This document shows positions 51,585 to 61,808 of a DNA stretch of 64,000 nucleotides, in pieces. Each line of letters begins with the position of its first letter. The first letter of the stretch is position 1. Origin of the DNA: Burkholderiales bacterium. GTDB taxonomy: Bacteria; Pseudomonadota; Gammaproteobacteria; Burkholderiales; Burkholderiaceae_C. The notes under the pieces were generated by a model. That model searched no databases, was not told the origin of the DNA, and worked only from the letters and a program-made list of their open reading frames with translations. The position numbers and the translations under genes were made by a program. The DNA is taken from contig JAGWTU010000005.1 in NCBI GenBank assembly GCA_028868825.1, positions 1-64,000 of the forward strand, given 5' to 3'.

Positions 51585-53193
51585 CGGCGCCGTCGCCGGC
51601 CGCGGCGCTGCCACCGTCGCCCGCGCCGCCACCGCCGGCGGGCTTGCGGCGGCGCCGGCGGCGTTTGCGCGGTGCGCCGCCCTCGCCTTCGATCCGGCCT
51701 TCATCCCGGCCTTCACCTTCGTCCAACGCGGCCGCGCGCGGCTCGTCCGTCGCTGCGGACGGCCCTGCGTCGCCGGCGGCCGCCGGCGCGCGCCGCGCCC
51801 GCTGCGGCGCGTGGCCACGCAGGTCGCGCAGCAGGGCCTCGCGGTCGTCGTCGCTGCCCAGGTGGTAGTCCTCCCACCAGTCGGCGAGCTCGGCCGGGAC
51901 TTCGCCGTTGTCGGCGCGCAGGCGCAGGAAGTCGTAGCCGGCGCGGAAGCGTGCCTGGCCGGCGAGCGCCGGCGCCGAGTTCGCCGTGCGGCGTTCGAAG
52001 CGCGGCTGCATGAGCCAGATCTCGCGCATGTCGGCAGCGAGCTTGCCGCGGCCGGAAATGTCGCCGATGCGCGCGTCGAAGACGGCATCGACGGCCTGCT
52101 GCAGCGCCGGGAAAGCGCCCTCGCCGCCGGCGCGCAGCGCCGTCCAGCGCGCCTGCACGTCGTGCCAGAGCATGCAGGCGAGCATGTAGCTGGGCACGAC
52201 GGCGCGGCCCTCGGCGACGCGGCGGTCGGTGTCCTCGAGCACCGCGCGGACGAACTTCTCGCGCGCCGGGTTGGGCGGCACCGGCGCCAGCGCGGCGTCG
52301 AGCACCGGGAACACCGGCGTCGTGCCGCCGATGAGGCCGAAGCGTCGCAACTGCTCGACGCTGGCCAGCGCATGGCCGGTCTGCAGCAGCTTGACCATCT
52401 CGTCGAACAGGCGCGAGATCGGCACGTTGGCCAGCAGCGGCAGCGCGGCGGCGATCGGTTTCTGTGTCGCCGGGTCGAGCGCGAATCCGGTCTTCGCGGC
52501 GAAGCGCGCGGCGCGGATGATGCGCACCGGGTCCTCGCGGTAGCGCGTGCCGGGGTCGCCGATCATGCGCAGCCGGCGCGCCCGCGCGTCGGCCAGGCCG
52601 CCGTGGTAGTCGACGACGGTCTGCGTCAGCGGGTCGTAGTACATCGCGTTGATCGTGAAGTCGCGGCGCGCCGCGTCCTCGATCTGCGGCCCCCAGACGT
52701 TGTCGCGCAGCACGCGGCCGCTGGCGTCGACGACATGCTTGCCGTCGGCGGCGCTGCCGCCCTTGCTCGTCTTGTCGCTGCCGGCGGCCTGATCGGCGGC
52801 GTTGGGGTCGAGGTAAGCGCGGAAGGTGCTGACCTCGATCACCTCGTGTTCGCGGCCGCGGCCGTAGACGACGTGGACGATGCGGAATCGCCGCCCGATG
52901 ATGAAGGCGCGCCGGAACAGCGCCTTGACCTGCTCGGGCGTGGCGTCGGTGGCGACGTCGAAGTCCTTCGGTCGCAGCCCGACGAGCAGGTCGCGCACGG
53001 CGCCGCCGACGATGTAGGCCGCGTGCCCCGCCTCCTGCAGCGTCTTGACGACGCGCACGGCGTTGGCGTCGAGCAGCGCGGGGTCGATGCGGTGTTCGGT
53101 CGCGGGGATCTCGACGCGGGCACCCAGCGGGATCGCCGGTGCTTCGTCGACGACGGACTTGCCGAGCAGGCGCTTGATGAGCTTCTTGATCAT
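51577..53193 (-). CDS. pcnB: Poly(A) polymerase I
   Basis: 538 residues from the ATG at 53193. It adds 3' poly(A) tails that promote RNA decay. The nucleotidyltransferase core shows [32 protein letters not shown], the [13 protein letters not shown] segment and [28 protein letters not shown] 30-residue Gly/Ser/Lys-rich insert (about 127-155) breaks the core before VLRDNVWG. The C-terminal 90 residues are low-complexity, with an Arg/Lys block (KRRRRRRK) and Gly-rich end, probably RNA-binding. It starts within the HAD gene's stop (ATGA). Confidence 0.95.
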   Translation of the reverse strand: MIKKLIKRLLGKSVVDEAPAIPLGARVEIPATEHRIDPALLDANAVRVVKTLQEAGHAAYIVGGAVRDLLVGLRPKDFDVATDATPEQVKALFRRAFIIGRRFRIVHVVYGRGREHEVIEVSTFRAYLDPNAADQAAGSDKTSKGGSAADGKHVVDASGRVLRDNVWGPQIEDAARRDFTINAMYYDPLTQTVVDYHGGLADARARRLRMIGDPGTRYREDPVRIIRAARFAAKTGFALDPATQKPIAAALPLLANVPISRLFDEMVKLLQTGHALASVEQLRRFGLIGGTTPVFPVLDAALAPVPPNPAREKFVRAVLEDTDRRVAEGRAVVPSYMLACMLWHDVQARWTALRAGGEGAFPALQQAVDAVFDARIGDISGRGKLAADMREIWLMQPRFERRTANSAPALAGQARFRAGYDFLRLRADNGEVPAELADWWEDYHLGSDDDREALLRDLRGHAPQRARRAPAAAGDAGPSAATDEPRAAALDEGEGRDEGRIEGEGGAPRKRRRRRRKPAGGGGAGDGGSAAAGDGAGG

Positions 53194-53858
53194 GTGAAGA
53201 GCTTGAGGACGGGCCAGCCGCGATCGTCGGCGATGCGCTCGAGTGCGGGCCCGGGGTTGGTGGCCACCGGCGCGGTCACCCATTCGAGCAGCGGCAGGTC
53301 GTTGGTGGAATCGCTGTAGAACGTGCTGGTCTCGAAATCGGCGCGCTTCAGTCCGCGCGCGCCGAGCCAGGACTCCAGCCGCGCGACCTTGCCCTCGCGG
53401 AACGAGGGCACGCCGCGGATCGCGCCGGTGACGCGGCCGCGGGCGTCGCGCTCGAGTTCGGTGGCGATCAGCTCGTCGACGCCGAACAGCTGCGCGATCG
53501 GACGCGTCACGAATTCGTTGGTCGCCGTGACGATCGCGACGAGATCGCCGGCGTCCTGGTGCCGCCGCACGAGCGCGAGCGCCTGCGGCAGCAGCATCGG
53601 GCGCACGACCTGCTCGAGAAAGCGCGTCGTCGCCGCGGCGAGTTCGGCCGCCGGCCGCTCGCGCCAGGGCCGGGTCGCGAAATCGACATAGGCGCCGATG
53701 TCGAGATTGCCAGCGAGGTAGTCGGCGTAGAAACCGTCGTTGCGGCGCCTGAATTCGTCGCCATCGGCCCAGCCGAGCGCGATCGCGAATTCGCCGAAGG
53801 CATGGTCCGAATCCTGGGGGATCAGGGTGCCGTCGAGGTCGAACAGGGTCAGCTTCAT
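53190..53858 (-). CDS. HAD-family (SerB-like, class IB) phosphatase
   Basis: 222 residues. HAD motif I LTLFDLDGTLIPQDSDHAF with the nucleophile Asp, motif II AIVTATNEFVTRPIAQ (Thr), the lysine of motif III in FREGKVARLESW, and motif IV FYSDSTNDLPLLEWV. The class IB build resembles phosphoserine phosphatase and the histidinol-phosphatase-like family found beside hda and pcnB in Burkholderiales. The substrate is unknown; a histidinol-phosphatase role has been proposed for similar proteins. Both its ends overlap neighbours by ATGA. Confidence 0.9.
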   Translation of the reverse strand: MKLTLFDLDGTLIPQDSDHAFGEFAIALGWADGDEFRRRNDGFYADYLAGNLDIGAYVDFATRPWRERPAAELAAATTRFLEQVVRPMLLPQALALVRRHQDAGDLVAIVTATNEFVTRPIAQLFGVDELIATELERDARGRVTGAIRGVPSFREGKVARLESWLGARGLKRADFETSTFYSDSTNDLPLLEWVTAPVATNPGPALERIADDRGWPVLKLFT

Positions 53859-54550
53859 GCCGAGACCGCCGGGCTGCGTTCGGCGAGCATGCGGCGCAAC
53901 AGCGGCACGGTGATGCGCCGGGCATGGGCCAGCGCGTAGTGGTCGAGGCGGTCGATCAGTTGCATCAGGTGGCCGAGGTCGCGCGGGTGATGGTGCAGCA
54001 GATGATGAACGAGCTCGTCGGGCAATTCGATGCCGCGCCGCCAGGCCTCGCTTTGCAGCGCCGCCCGCGTGAGCTCGTCGTCGAGCGGCTGCAGCGCGTA
54101 GACCGGGCCCCAGCCCAGCCGCGTGCGCAGGTCGTCGCGCAGCGCCAGATCGACCGGCGGCAGCCGGCCCGCGGCGGCCATCTGCAGGCCGCGATCGGCG
54201 GCCTCGACGAAGAGCGCGAAGGCCGCATGCTGGGCCGCTTCCTGGAGGGCCTCGCAACGGTCGATGACGACCAGCGCGCCCTGCGGCTTGACGAGCCAGG
54301 GCAGCGGCGTGTCGGCGTCGAACCAGGCCACGCCCTGCCCGCCCTCCTCGCAGCGTCGCGCCAGCGCGCGCAGCAGATGCGTCTTGCCGCAACCGGCCGG
54401 CCCCCAGAGGTAGACCGGCGGCGACGGCAATGCCAATGCGCGCAGGTCGTCGACGGCCGCGGCGTTCGCGCCCGCGAGGTAGTTGTCGAAACTCGGCTGC
54501 GGCTCGGGGACGATCGCCAGCGGCAGCTGCTCCATCGCACCCATCGTCAT
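53855..54550 (-). CDS. hda: DnaA regulatory inactivator Hda
   Basis: 231 residues. A DnaA-like AAA+ protein that, bound to the sliding clamp, stimulates ATP hydrolysis by DnaA to prevent re-initiation. An N-terminal clamp-binding motif (EQLPLAI), Walker A WGPAGCGKTH at 49-58, Walker B ALVVIDR, and sensor regions in LRTRLGWGPVYALQPL are seen. It is shorter than DnaA and lacks the DNA-binding domain. The ATG at 54550 overlaps the SirB1 stop as ATGA; an ATG at 54535 is an alternative. The run of ATGA overlaps supports 54550. Confidence 0.93.
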   Translation of the reverse strand: MTMGAMEQLPLAIVPEPQPSFDNYLAGANAAAVDDLRALALPSPPVYLWGPAGCGKTHLLRALARRCEEGGQGVAWFDADTPLPWLVKPQGALVVIDRCEALQEAAQHAAFALFVEAADRGLQMAAAGRLPPVDLALRDDLRTRLGWGPVYALQPLDDELTRAALQSEAWRRGIELPDELVHHLLHHHPRDLGHLMQLIDRLDHYALAHARRITVPLLRRMLAERSPAVSA

Positions 54551-55398
54551 GGCAGGCGCCAGGCGGCGAGCTGGCGCCGCAATTCATGCGCGTCGGCGGC
54601 GTCGCCGCGGTGCTGCAGGTATTGGGCGAGTTCGCGCGCGGCCTCGGCCCGGCGGCCGAGCCGGCCCAGCACCAGCGCGTGGTCGCGGCGCTCGTCCCAG
54701 TCCTCGGGCAGCAGGATCACCAGCCGCTGCAGCACCGAGCGCAGACGCGGCCAGTCGCGCGCGCCGGTGTGGATCTCCTTGAGGTTGCGCAGCAGCCGGG
54801 CGATGATCTCGCGCGCCGGCGCCGCCTGCAGGAACAGGCCCAGCGGCGCCTCGTCGTCGCCGATGAGGCCGCTGTCGCGCCGGTACGGCAGCAGCAGGTC
54901 CTCGAGCTCCTCGCGCCCGAGCGAGCGGCCGCTGAAGGGATCGATCACGACCTCGCCGCGCGGCATGTGCAGCTTGACGAGGAAATGGCCCGGAAAGGCG
55001 ACGCCGGCGGCGCGCAGCCCGGCCTGCGTCGCGATCTCGATATAGAGCAAGGCCAGCGTCAGCGGGATGCCGCGCCGCGTGCGCAGCACCGCCGCCAGCG
55101 AGCTGTTGGCGAGGTCGTAGTAATCGTTGACGTTGCCCGAGAAGCCGAGCTCGTTGAAGAAATACTGGTTCAGCAGCCGCAGCCGCTGCAGCGGCGCGGC
55201 GTCGGCCGGCAGGCGCCGGCGCAGCCGCTCGGCGAGCTCGTCGACCTGGGCCAGCAGGCCCTGGACGTCGAGATCGGGCTCGTCGTCCTGCGCCACCGCG
55301 GCCGCCGCCTCGAGCACCGAGAAGCTGGCATCGTCGGCCACCAGCGCCGCGAAATAGTCGAGGGCGGTGGGCGCTTCGAACGAAAGGGGGCCGGCCAT
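54547..55398 (-). CDS. SirB1-family (transglutaminase-like plus TPR) protein
   Basis: 283 residues. The N-terminal half has the SirB1 transglutaminase-like pattern (LLNQYFFNELGFSGNVNDYYDLANSSLAAVLRTRRGIPLTLALLYIEIATQAGLRAAGVAFPGHFLVKL). The C-terminal 100 residues form TPR-like helices. The usual catalytic cysteine is not present, so enzyme activity is doubtful. Related genes sit beside prfA/hemK in enterics; the role is unknown. Its stop overlaps the hda start (ATGA). Confidence 0.88.
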   Translation of the reverse strand: MAGPLSFEAPTALDYFAALVADDASFSVLEAAAAVAQDDEPDLDVQGLLAQVDELAERLRRRLPADAAPLQRLRLLNQYFFNELGFSGNVNDYYDLANSSLAAVLRTRRGIPLTLALLYIEIATQAGLRAAGVAFPGHFLVKLHMPRGEVVIDPFSGRSLGREELEDLLLPYRRDSGLIGDDEAPLGLFLQAAPAREIIARLLRNLKEIHTGARDWPRLRSVLQRLVILLPEDWDERRDHALVLGRLGRRAEAARELAQYLQHRGDAADAHELRRQLAAWRLP

Positions 55399-55413
55399 TG
55401 GCGTCAGTGTAGG

Positions 55414-56970
55414 TCAGCCGCGGCGGACGAAATCGCGCCCGCGCAGGCCGCAGACGATCAGCGTGCCGAGGTAGGCCGCGGCGACCCCGCCCAGCGTCAG
55501 CGCGACCCAGGCCACGCGCTGGCCCGGGTGCGCGCGCAGGCCGATCCAGTCGATGTCGCTCGCCGCCAGCCACAGGATCGCCGCGGCGACGGCATTGCCC
55601 GCCAGCAGCCGCAGCGCGAACCGCCCCCATCCCGGGCTGGGCGCGTAGGTGCCGCGGCGCAGCAGCAACGCCAGCAGCAGTCCGGCATTGGCCAGCGCGC
55701 CGAGGCCGATCGACAACGCCAGCCCGGCATGGCCGAGCCAGGGCACGAAGACGAGGTTCATCAGCTGCGTCGCGACGAGGGCGCCGACGGCGACCTTGAC
55801 CGGCGTGCGCATGTCGTGGCGGGCGTAGAACGCCGGTGCCAGCACCTTGAGCGAGACGATGCCCATCAGCCCGACGCCGTAGCCGCGCAGCGCCCGCGCC
55901 GTCATCGCGACGTCGTCGGCGCCGAAATGCCCGTAATGGAACAGCACCGACACCAGCCCGACCGGGAAGATCAGCAGCGCCAGCGCGCAGGGCAGCGTCG
56001 ACAGCAGCAGCAGGCGCAGGCCCCAGTCGATCATCGCCGAATAACCGGCGCCGTCTTCGCGCGCCTTCGCCGCGGCCAGCTGCGGCAGCAGCACGACGCC
56101 CAGCGCGACGCCGAGCAGCCCCGTCGGGAACTCCATCAGGCGGTCGGCGAAGCTGAGCCAGGACACCGCGCCGACGCCGACATGGGTCGCGATCTGGGTG
56201 TTGATCAGCAGCGAGAGCTGCGCCACCGAGACGCCGAACACCGCCGGCCCCATCTTGCGCAGGACCTCGCGCACGCCGGGGTGGTGCCAGGCGGCGGCGA
56301 CGGCCCGCGGACTCCAGCCGATGCGCGGCGCGCAGCCGATGGCCGCCAGCGCCGGCAGCTGCACGAAAGCCTGCAGCAGACCGCCGACGACGACCCCGGC
56401 GGCCAGGGCGTAGATCGGCTCATGGCCATGGGCCTTGAGCCAGGGCGCGCCCCACCAGGCGCAGGCGATGATGGCGATATTGAGCAGCACCGGCGTTACC
56501 GCCGGCACCGCGAATCGCTTCCAGGTGTTGAGCACACCGGCGGCCAGCGCGACCATCGACATCAAGCCGATATAGGGGAACATCCAGCGCGTCATCACGA
56601 CGGCCGTGTCGAAGCGCTCGAGCGCCGCGCCCATCAACCAGACCAGCAGCGGCGCGCCGACGACGCCGGCGATGCACAGCACCAGCAGCACCCAAGCGAG
56701 CACGGTGGCGACGGCGTTGATCAGCAGGTGCGTGGCGTCGTCGCCGTCGCGCTCGCGCGTCGCCGCCAGCAGGGGCACGAACGCCTGCGAGAACGCACCT
56801 TCGCCGAACAGGCGCCTGAACAGGTTCGGAATGCGGAAGGCGACGTTGAAGGCGTCGGTGACGCCGCTGGCGCCGAACAGCGCGGCGACGAGCTGTTCGC
56901 GCACCAGACCGGCGATGCGCGAGAGCAGCGTCAGCAGCGAAACGGTGGATGCGGTCTTGAGGAGGTTCAC
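55414..56970 (-). CDS. murJ: Lipid II flippase MurJ
   Basis: 518 residues from a GTG at 56970 that gives the standard start (NLLKTASTVSLLTLLSRIAGLVREQLVAALFGASGVTDAFNVAFRIPNLFRRLFGEGAFSQAFVP). About 14 TM segments. It moves lipid II across the inner membrane for peptidoglycan synthesis. The conserved arginines in SRIAGLVRE and FRIPNLFRRLFGEGAF are present. It is divergent from rpsT, as in many proteobacteria. An ATG-less start and weak ribosome site suggest low expression, normal for this protein. Confidence 0.95.
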   Translation of the reverse strand: MNLLKTASTVSLLTLLSRIAGLVREQLVAALFGASGVTDAFNVAFRIPNLFRRLFGEGAFSQAFVPLLAATRERDGDDATHLLINAVATVLAWVLLVLCIAGVVGAPLLVWLMGAALERFDTAVVMTRWMFPYIGLMSMVALAAGVLNTWKRFAVPAVTPVLLNIAIIACAWWGAPWLKAHGHEPIYALAAGVVVGGLLQAFVQLPALAAIGCAPRIGWSPRAVAAAWHHPGVREVLRKMGPAVFGVSVAQLSLLINTQIATHVGVGAVSWLSFADRLMEFPTGLLGVALGVVLLPQLAAAKAREDGAGYSAMIDWGLRLLLLSTLPCALALLIFPVGLVSVLFHYGHFGADDVAMTARALRGYGVGLMGIVSLKVLAPAFYARHDMRTPVKVAVGALVATQLMNLVFVPWLGHAGLALSIGLGALANAGLLLALLLRRGTYAPSPGWGRFALRLLAGNAVAAAILWLAASDIDWIGLRAHPGQRVAWVALTLGGVAAAYLGTLIVCGLRGRDFVRRG

Positions 56971-57067
56971 GGGCGGGGGGCAGACCGCAGCGCAGCGGCG
57001 GCGGCGTTGCGGCGCGATGGCGGCGCAGGGCAACTCGGCAGTATAGGCGGACTCGACAGGGCCCCTG

Positions 57068-57094
57068 TTGCTGGACAACGCGGCGTGCTATACT
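57068..57094 (+). promoter_or_regulatory. Likely rpsT promoter (extended -10)
   Basis: TATACT at 57089-57094 is preceded by TG one base upstream (extended -10). A TTGCTG at 57068-57073 could be the -35 with a short 15-base spacer. It lies 61 bases before the rpsT start. Confidence 0.6.
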
Positions 57095-57154
57095 CGACAC
57101 TCTTTGCCCCTTACGGCAATACACCACCGTTCATCACGACACCGCTCATAACGC

Positions 57155-57457
57155 ATGGCCACCTCGTCCAAAGCCAAGAAGAAGACCGTTCGCCTCGCCT
57201 CGGGCCGCAAGCGCGCCCGCCAGGACGTCAAGCTGAACGCCGCCAACACGTCGCTGCGCTCGCATTTCCGCACCGTCGTCAAGAACGTCCAGAAGGCGGT
57301 GACCGGTGGTGACAAGGCCAAGGCGGTCGACACCTTCAAGGCCGCGCAGAGCGTCATCGACTCGGTGGCCGACAAGGGCATCTTTCACAAGAACAAGGCC
57401 GCGCGCCTGAAGAGCCGCCTGTCGGCCAAGGTCAAGGCGCTCGCCCTGGCCGCTTGA
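57155..57457 (+). CDS. rpsT: 30S ribosomal protein S20
   Basis: 100 residues. Lysine- and alanine-rich, with the typical [34 protein letters not shown] and [22 protein letters not shown]. The N-terminal extension [15 protein letters not shown] is slightly longer than in E. coli. Its own promoter and a strong terminator flank it, so it is a single-gene unit, divergent from murJ. Confidence 0.98.
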   Translation: MATSSKAKKKTVRLASGRKRARQDVKLNAANTSLRSHFRTVVKNVQKAVTGGDKAKAVDTFKAAQSVIDSVADKGIFHKNKAARLKSRLSAKVKALALAA

Positions 57458-57474
57458 GCGCCAGCGCTTGCAAC

Positions 57475-57497
57475 GAGGGCCCGCCTGGCGGGCCCTT
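57475..57497 (+). terminator. Terminator after rpsT
   Basis: AGGGCCCGC pairs with GCGGGCCCT around a three-base loop, 18 bases after the rpsT stop, but only a short TT follows. The same hairpin can serve the converging DUF3579 gene, whose stop lies a few bases away. Confidence 0.7.
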
Positions 57498-57499
57498 CG

Positions 57500-57811
57500 T
57501 CATTGTGGCGGCGCTTCGACCTCGGTCACCGGCAGGTCGTTGTCGCGGGCGAAGTTCATCACGAAGTCCCAGGCCATCGGCTCGATCTCCTGCAGCGCGT
57601 CGTTGACCATCACGCAGCGCACGCCGTCGATCACCAGCGGCACGCAATAGGGCGAATAGCCGATGTAGGCGCCGATGCCCCCGGCCGATCCGGCGGGGCG
57701 GAAGCTCGACATCGCGCCCGCCAGCCGTTCGGCCCAGTCGCTGGGCCTGAAGGGACGTCCCGACCGCGTCACGCCGCGGATGTGATATTGGCGATGCTTG
57801 TTCTGGTTCAT
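57500..57811 (-). CDS. DUF3579 protein
   Basis: 103 residues from the ATG at 57811. The pattern QYHIRGVTRSGRPFRPSDWAERLAGAMSSF, then IGYSPYCVPLVIDGVRCVMVNDALQEIEPMAWDFVMNFARDNDLPV, is that of DUF3579, a betaproteobacterial protein of unknown function that regularly accompanies argD and argF. It has no signal peptide or TM segment. It ends at the rpsT terminator and is divergent from argD. Confidence 0.88.
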   Translation of the reverse strand: MNQNKHRQYHIRGVTRSGRPFRPSDWAERLAGAMSSFRPAGSAGGIGAYIGYSPYCVPLVIDGVRCVMVNDALQEIEPMAWDFVMNFARDNDLPVTEVEAPPQ

Positions 57812-58039
57812 CGACGCTCGCGGGCCCAGGGCCCTGATGGTCGGCGGTCGTCCGGCGACCGCCGCTGCCGGCATTGTGCCCCTTTGTTGTTGCATTGCAG
57901 CATGCATGCCTGACTTCCGCGTGACTCGACAGTCCCTCGCTACGGCCGTCACGAAGCGGCCTTTAGAATTCGCGCTCGCCGGAACGTGACCGATGCGTCG
58001 CCGACCGGCGTTTTCTTCTGTACTGCGAAGGAAACCGCG

Positions 58040-59238
58040 ATGAATGCGCCCGCCGACCCGAACACCCGCCCGCTGCCGCACGTGATGAACACGTACGGCC
58101 GCCTGCCGATCGCGCTGGCCTACGGGCGAGGCTGCTGGCTGTGGGACACGCAGGGCCGCAAGTATCTCGACGGCCTCGGCGGCATCGCCGTGAACACCTT
58201 GGGGCATGACCACCCCAAACTGGTGCCGGCGCTGCAGGATCAGGTGGCCAAGCTGATCCACTGCTCGAACTACTACGAGGTGCCGCTGCAGGAGCAGCTC
58301 GCGGCCAAGCTGTGCGAGATCTCCGGGCTCGAGGCGGCCTTCTTCTGCAACTCCGGTCTCGAGGCCAACGAGGCGGCGCTGAAGATCGCGCGCAAGTTCG
58401 GCCACGACAAGGGCATAGCGCGGCCCGAGATCATCGTCTACGAGCATGCCTTCCACGGGCGCTCGATCGCGACGCTGTCGGCCACCGGCAACCCCAAGGT
58501 GCAGGCCGGTTTCGGCCCGCTCGTCGAGGGCTTCGTGCGCGTGCCGCTGAACGACCTCGCGGCGATCGAGCATGAAGCGAAGACGAATCCCAACGTCGTC
58601 GCCGTCTTCCTCGAAGTCATCCAGGGCGAAGGCGGCATCAACCGCAGCCGCAACGAGTACCTGCAGGGCCTGCGCGCGATCTGCGACCGCCAGGACTGGC
58701 TGCTGATGCTCGACGAGGTGCAATGCGGCATCGGACGTACCGGCAGGTGGTTCGCGCACCAATGGGCCGGCATCAAGCCCGACGTGATGCCGCTGGCCAA
58801 GGGCCTGGGCTCGGGCGTGCCGATCGGCGCGCTCGTCGTCGGCGCACGCGCCAAGGATGTCTTCGGACCCGGCAACCACGGCACGACCTTCGGCGGCAAC
58901 CCGCTGGCGATGCGCGCCGGCGTCGAGACGCTACGCATCATGGAGGAGGACGGCCTCGTCGCCCATGCGGCGGAAATCGGCCACCTGCTGCGCGGCGAGC
59001 TCGAAGCGGGGTTGGCCGGCTTGCCGGTCGAATTCCGCGGCGCGGGGCTGATGATCGGCATCGCGCTGCCGCGCCCCTGCGGTGCGCTGCTCGGCCGCGC
59101 GGCCGAGGCCGGGCTGATGATCAGCGTCACGGCCGACCGCGTCGTGCGCCTGCTGCCGCCGTTGATCCTCAGCGCCGACGAGGCGCGCCGCATCGCGGCC
59201 ATCCTCTGCCCGCTGGTGCGGACCTTCCTCGCGGAATC

Positions 59239-59242
<4 letters not shown>
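58040..59242 (+). CDS. argD: Acetylornithine aminotransferase
   Basis: 400 residues from the ATG at 58040 (ribosome site GAAGGAAA). A class III PLP enzyme that makes N-acetylornithine in arginine synthesis (and may act on succinyl-diaminopimelate). Family segments: KYLDGLGGIAVNTLGHDHP, FFCNSGLEANEAALKIARK, the HAFHGRS turn, Asp225 in MLDEVQCGIGRTG and the PLP lysine Lys254 in MPLAKGLGSGVPIGA. Its stop overlaps the argF start (ATGA), so argD and argF form an operon. Confidence 0.95.
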
Positions 59243-60207
<965 letters not shown>

Positions 60208-60580
60208 AATGGAGGGGCGCGGCTCGCGCTCGGAGCCGTCCGGCCCACCTGCCGCGCGCAGAGGCCGCGTTACGACGTCGGCGCGAGATCAGGCCGACGG
60301 GGCAGCCTGCCGCGTCCATGTCCCCCGGGCCGGGTACGGCCCTCCTCCTTGACTTCCCGCGGCAGGCCGCCCCGCCGTCCTGATCCACCACCATCGCCGC
60401 AGGCCAGCAGGCGCACGACCCCGGGTGGTTGCCGAGGACGCCGGGTGCCCGTCGTAGGAAAGTCAAGGAGGAGGGCTGAGCGCCAGCTCAGACCGGGGGA
60501 CATGAACGGAGACGGGTACCCGGTGGCCTCGGCTCGCGCGGTGGTGGCAGTGGCCGCGGCAATAGTCGCACCTGCCCCGT
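60208..60580. other. Gene-free gap holding a repeat element
   Basis: The 373 bases between argF and the converging cupin gene contain no convincing gene. Short open frames exist on both strands but have no domain and do not respect the repeat borders. Most of the gap is the inverted-repeat element at 60313-60508. Confidence 0.7.
60313..60508. repeat. About 196-base inverted-repeat element
   Basis: The two ends are inverted copies. The left end reads CGTCCATGTCCCCCGG (60313-60328), a small hairpin (GCCG-GGTA-CGGC), then GCCCTCCTCCTTGACTTCC (60339-60357). The right end, read on the minus strand, has CGTTCATGTCCCCCGG (60508-60493), a different small hairpin (TGAGC/GCTCA), then GCCCTCCTCCTTGACTTTCC (60476-60457). 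About 100 bases lie between. The conserved blocks with different hairpin inserts suggest a mobile or REP-like dispersed element rather than a terminator. Confidence 0.7.
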
Positions 60581-60967
60581 TCAGGAAACCGAGCGCACAA
60601 AAAGCGTCGTCAGTTCCTCGTCGCCGAGCTGCCGGCTCCAATGACCGTGCACGGCGGGGTCGAAGGTCGCGCCCGGCGGCAGCGTATCGGCCGAATAGAA
60701 ATGCTCGCCCGGGCCGAAGATGCGCGAGCTGCCGTCTTGCAACCCGATTTCCATCCGGCCGCCGAGGATGAAGACCCATTGCGGATCGCCGGTGCAATGA
60801 AAACTGCTGCGAAAGCCCACCGGGCTGCGCCGCAGCTGGTAGCCACCGCTGGGCAGCAGCGGCGTCAGGCGCGACTGCGGCGTGCCTTCGGGCAATTCGA
60901 CGGACTCGCTGCGGAAGCGCGCGCGGCCGTCGCTGCCGGTGTAGAGGACGATCTTCTCGATGGACAT
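60581..60967 (-). CDS. Cupin-domain protein
   Basis: 128 residues, a single small beta-barrel cupin (about 45-120). Cupin motif 1 is visible around SSFHCTGDPQWVFILGGRMEIGL and motif 2 around FGPGEHFYSADTLPPGATFDPAVHGH, giving possible metal histidines, though the classic HxH of motif 1 is incomplete. The substrate is unknown. It diverges from the SDR gene (71 bases between starts), so a role with the SDR/FAH pair is possible. Confidence 0.78.
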   Translation of the reverse strand: MSIEKIVLYTGSDGRARFRSESVELPEGTPQSRLTPLLPSGGYQLRRSPVGFRSSFHCTGDPQWVFILGGRMEIGLQDGSSRIFGPGEHFYSADTLPPGATFDPAVHGHWSRQLGDEELTTLFVRSVS

Positions 60968-61038
60968 CGGGGCGTCGAACGGCTGGTGAGGCTGGGGCCA
61001 TACTATGCCGCGTCCGAAGCTTCGAGGAAGATCGCCGC

Positions 61039-61794
61039 ATGATGAATTCGAAAGTCGCCATCGTCACCGGCGCCGGCAGCGGCATCGGCCAGGTCTGCGC
61101 CCATGCGCTGTTGAAGGAAGGCTGGCAGGTCGTCTTCGTCGGCCGCCGCGTCGAGACGCTCGAAGCCGCGATCGCCGCCGCTGGCGCCGATGCGCCGCGC
61201 GGCATCGCGATGACTTGCGATGTCGGCGACGAGGCCGCCGTCGCGGCGCTGTTCGACCGCGTGCGCGAGCGCTGCGGCCGGCTCGATCTGCTGTTCAACA
61301 ACGCCGGCATGAGCCTGCCGCCGCAGACCCCCGACGAGGTCTCGGGCGCCGACTGGCGCCGCGTCGTCGACGCCAACCTCAACGGCTCGTTCTACTGCCT
61401 GTCGCATGCCTTCAGGCTGATGCGGGCGCAGCAGCCGCGCGGCGGCCGCATCATCAACAACGGCTCGATCTCGGCCCATGCGCCACGCCCCGGCAGCATC
61501 GCCTACACGGCGACCAAGCATGCGGTGACTGGGCTCACGCGCGCGGCTGCGCTCGACGGCCGGCGTCACGACATCGCCGTCGGTCAGATCGACATCGGCA
61601 ACGCGGCCAGCGAGATGACGGCGCGCATGGCCGTCGGCGTGCCGCAGGCCGACGGCAGCCTGCGCGCCGAGGCGCGCATGGACCTGGCCCAGGTGGCCGA
61701 CACCTTCATGGCGATGGTGCGGCTGCCGCTGTCGGCGAACGTGCTGTTCATGACCGTGATGGCCACCCAGATGCCCTACGTCGGCCGCGGCTGA
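61039..61794 (+). CDS. Short-chain dehydrogenase/reductase
   Basis: 251 residues. NAD(P)-binding TGAGSGIG, NNAG at the end of strand 4, catalytic Ser in NNGSISAHAP and YTATK as the Tyr-x3-Lys. Substrate is not predictable from the motif. It lies 14 bases before an FAH-family hydrolase gene. In some bacteria an SDR plus an FAH hydrolase act in non-phosphorylated L-fucose or L-rhamnose breakdown, but no other gene of such a path is seen. Confidence 0.9.
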   Translation: MMNSKVAIVTGAGSGIGQVCAHALLKEGWQVVFVGRRVETLEAAIAAAGADAPRGIAMTCDVGDEAAVAALFDRVRERCGRLDLLFNNAGMSLPPQTPDEVSGADWRRVVDANLNGSFYCLSHAFRLMRAQQPRGGRIINNGSISAHAPRPGSIAYTATKHAVTGLTRAAALDGRRHDIAVGQIDIGNAASEMTARMAVGVPQADGSLRAEARMDLAQVADTFMAMVRLPLSANVLFMTVMATQMPYVGRG

Positions 61795-61808
61795 CCCGGA
61801 GACCCGCG

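Noticed and set aside
57500..58879. Long minus-strand frame continuing the DUF3579 gene upstream into argD
   Set aside because: Only the last 103 codons match DUF3579; the rest is antisense to argD.
60504..60580. A short frame beginning MNGDGYPV, resembling an FG-GAP or dockerin calcium loop
   Set aside because: Only one loop-like stretch, no further repeats, and it lies at the border of the inverted-repeat element; chance match.
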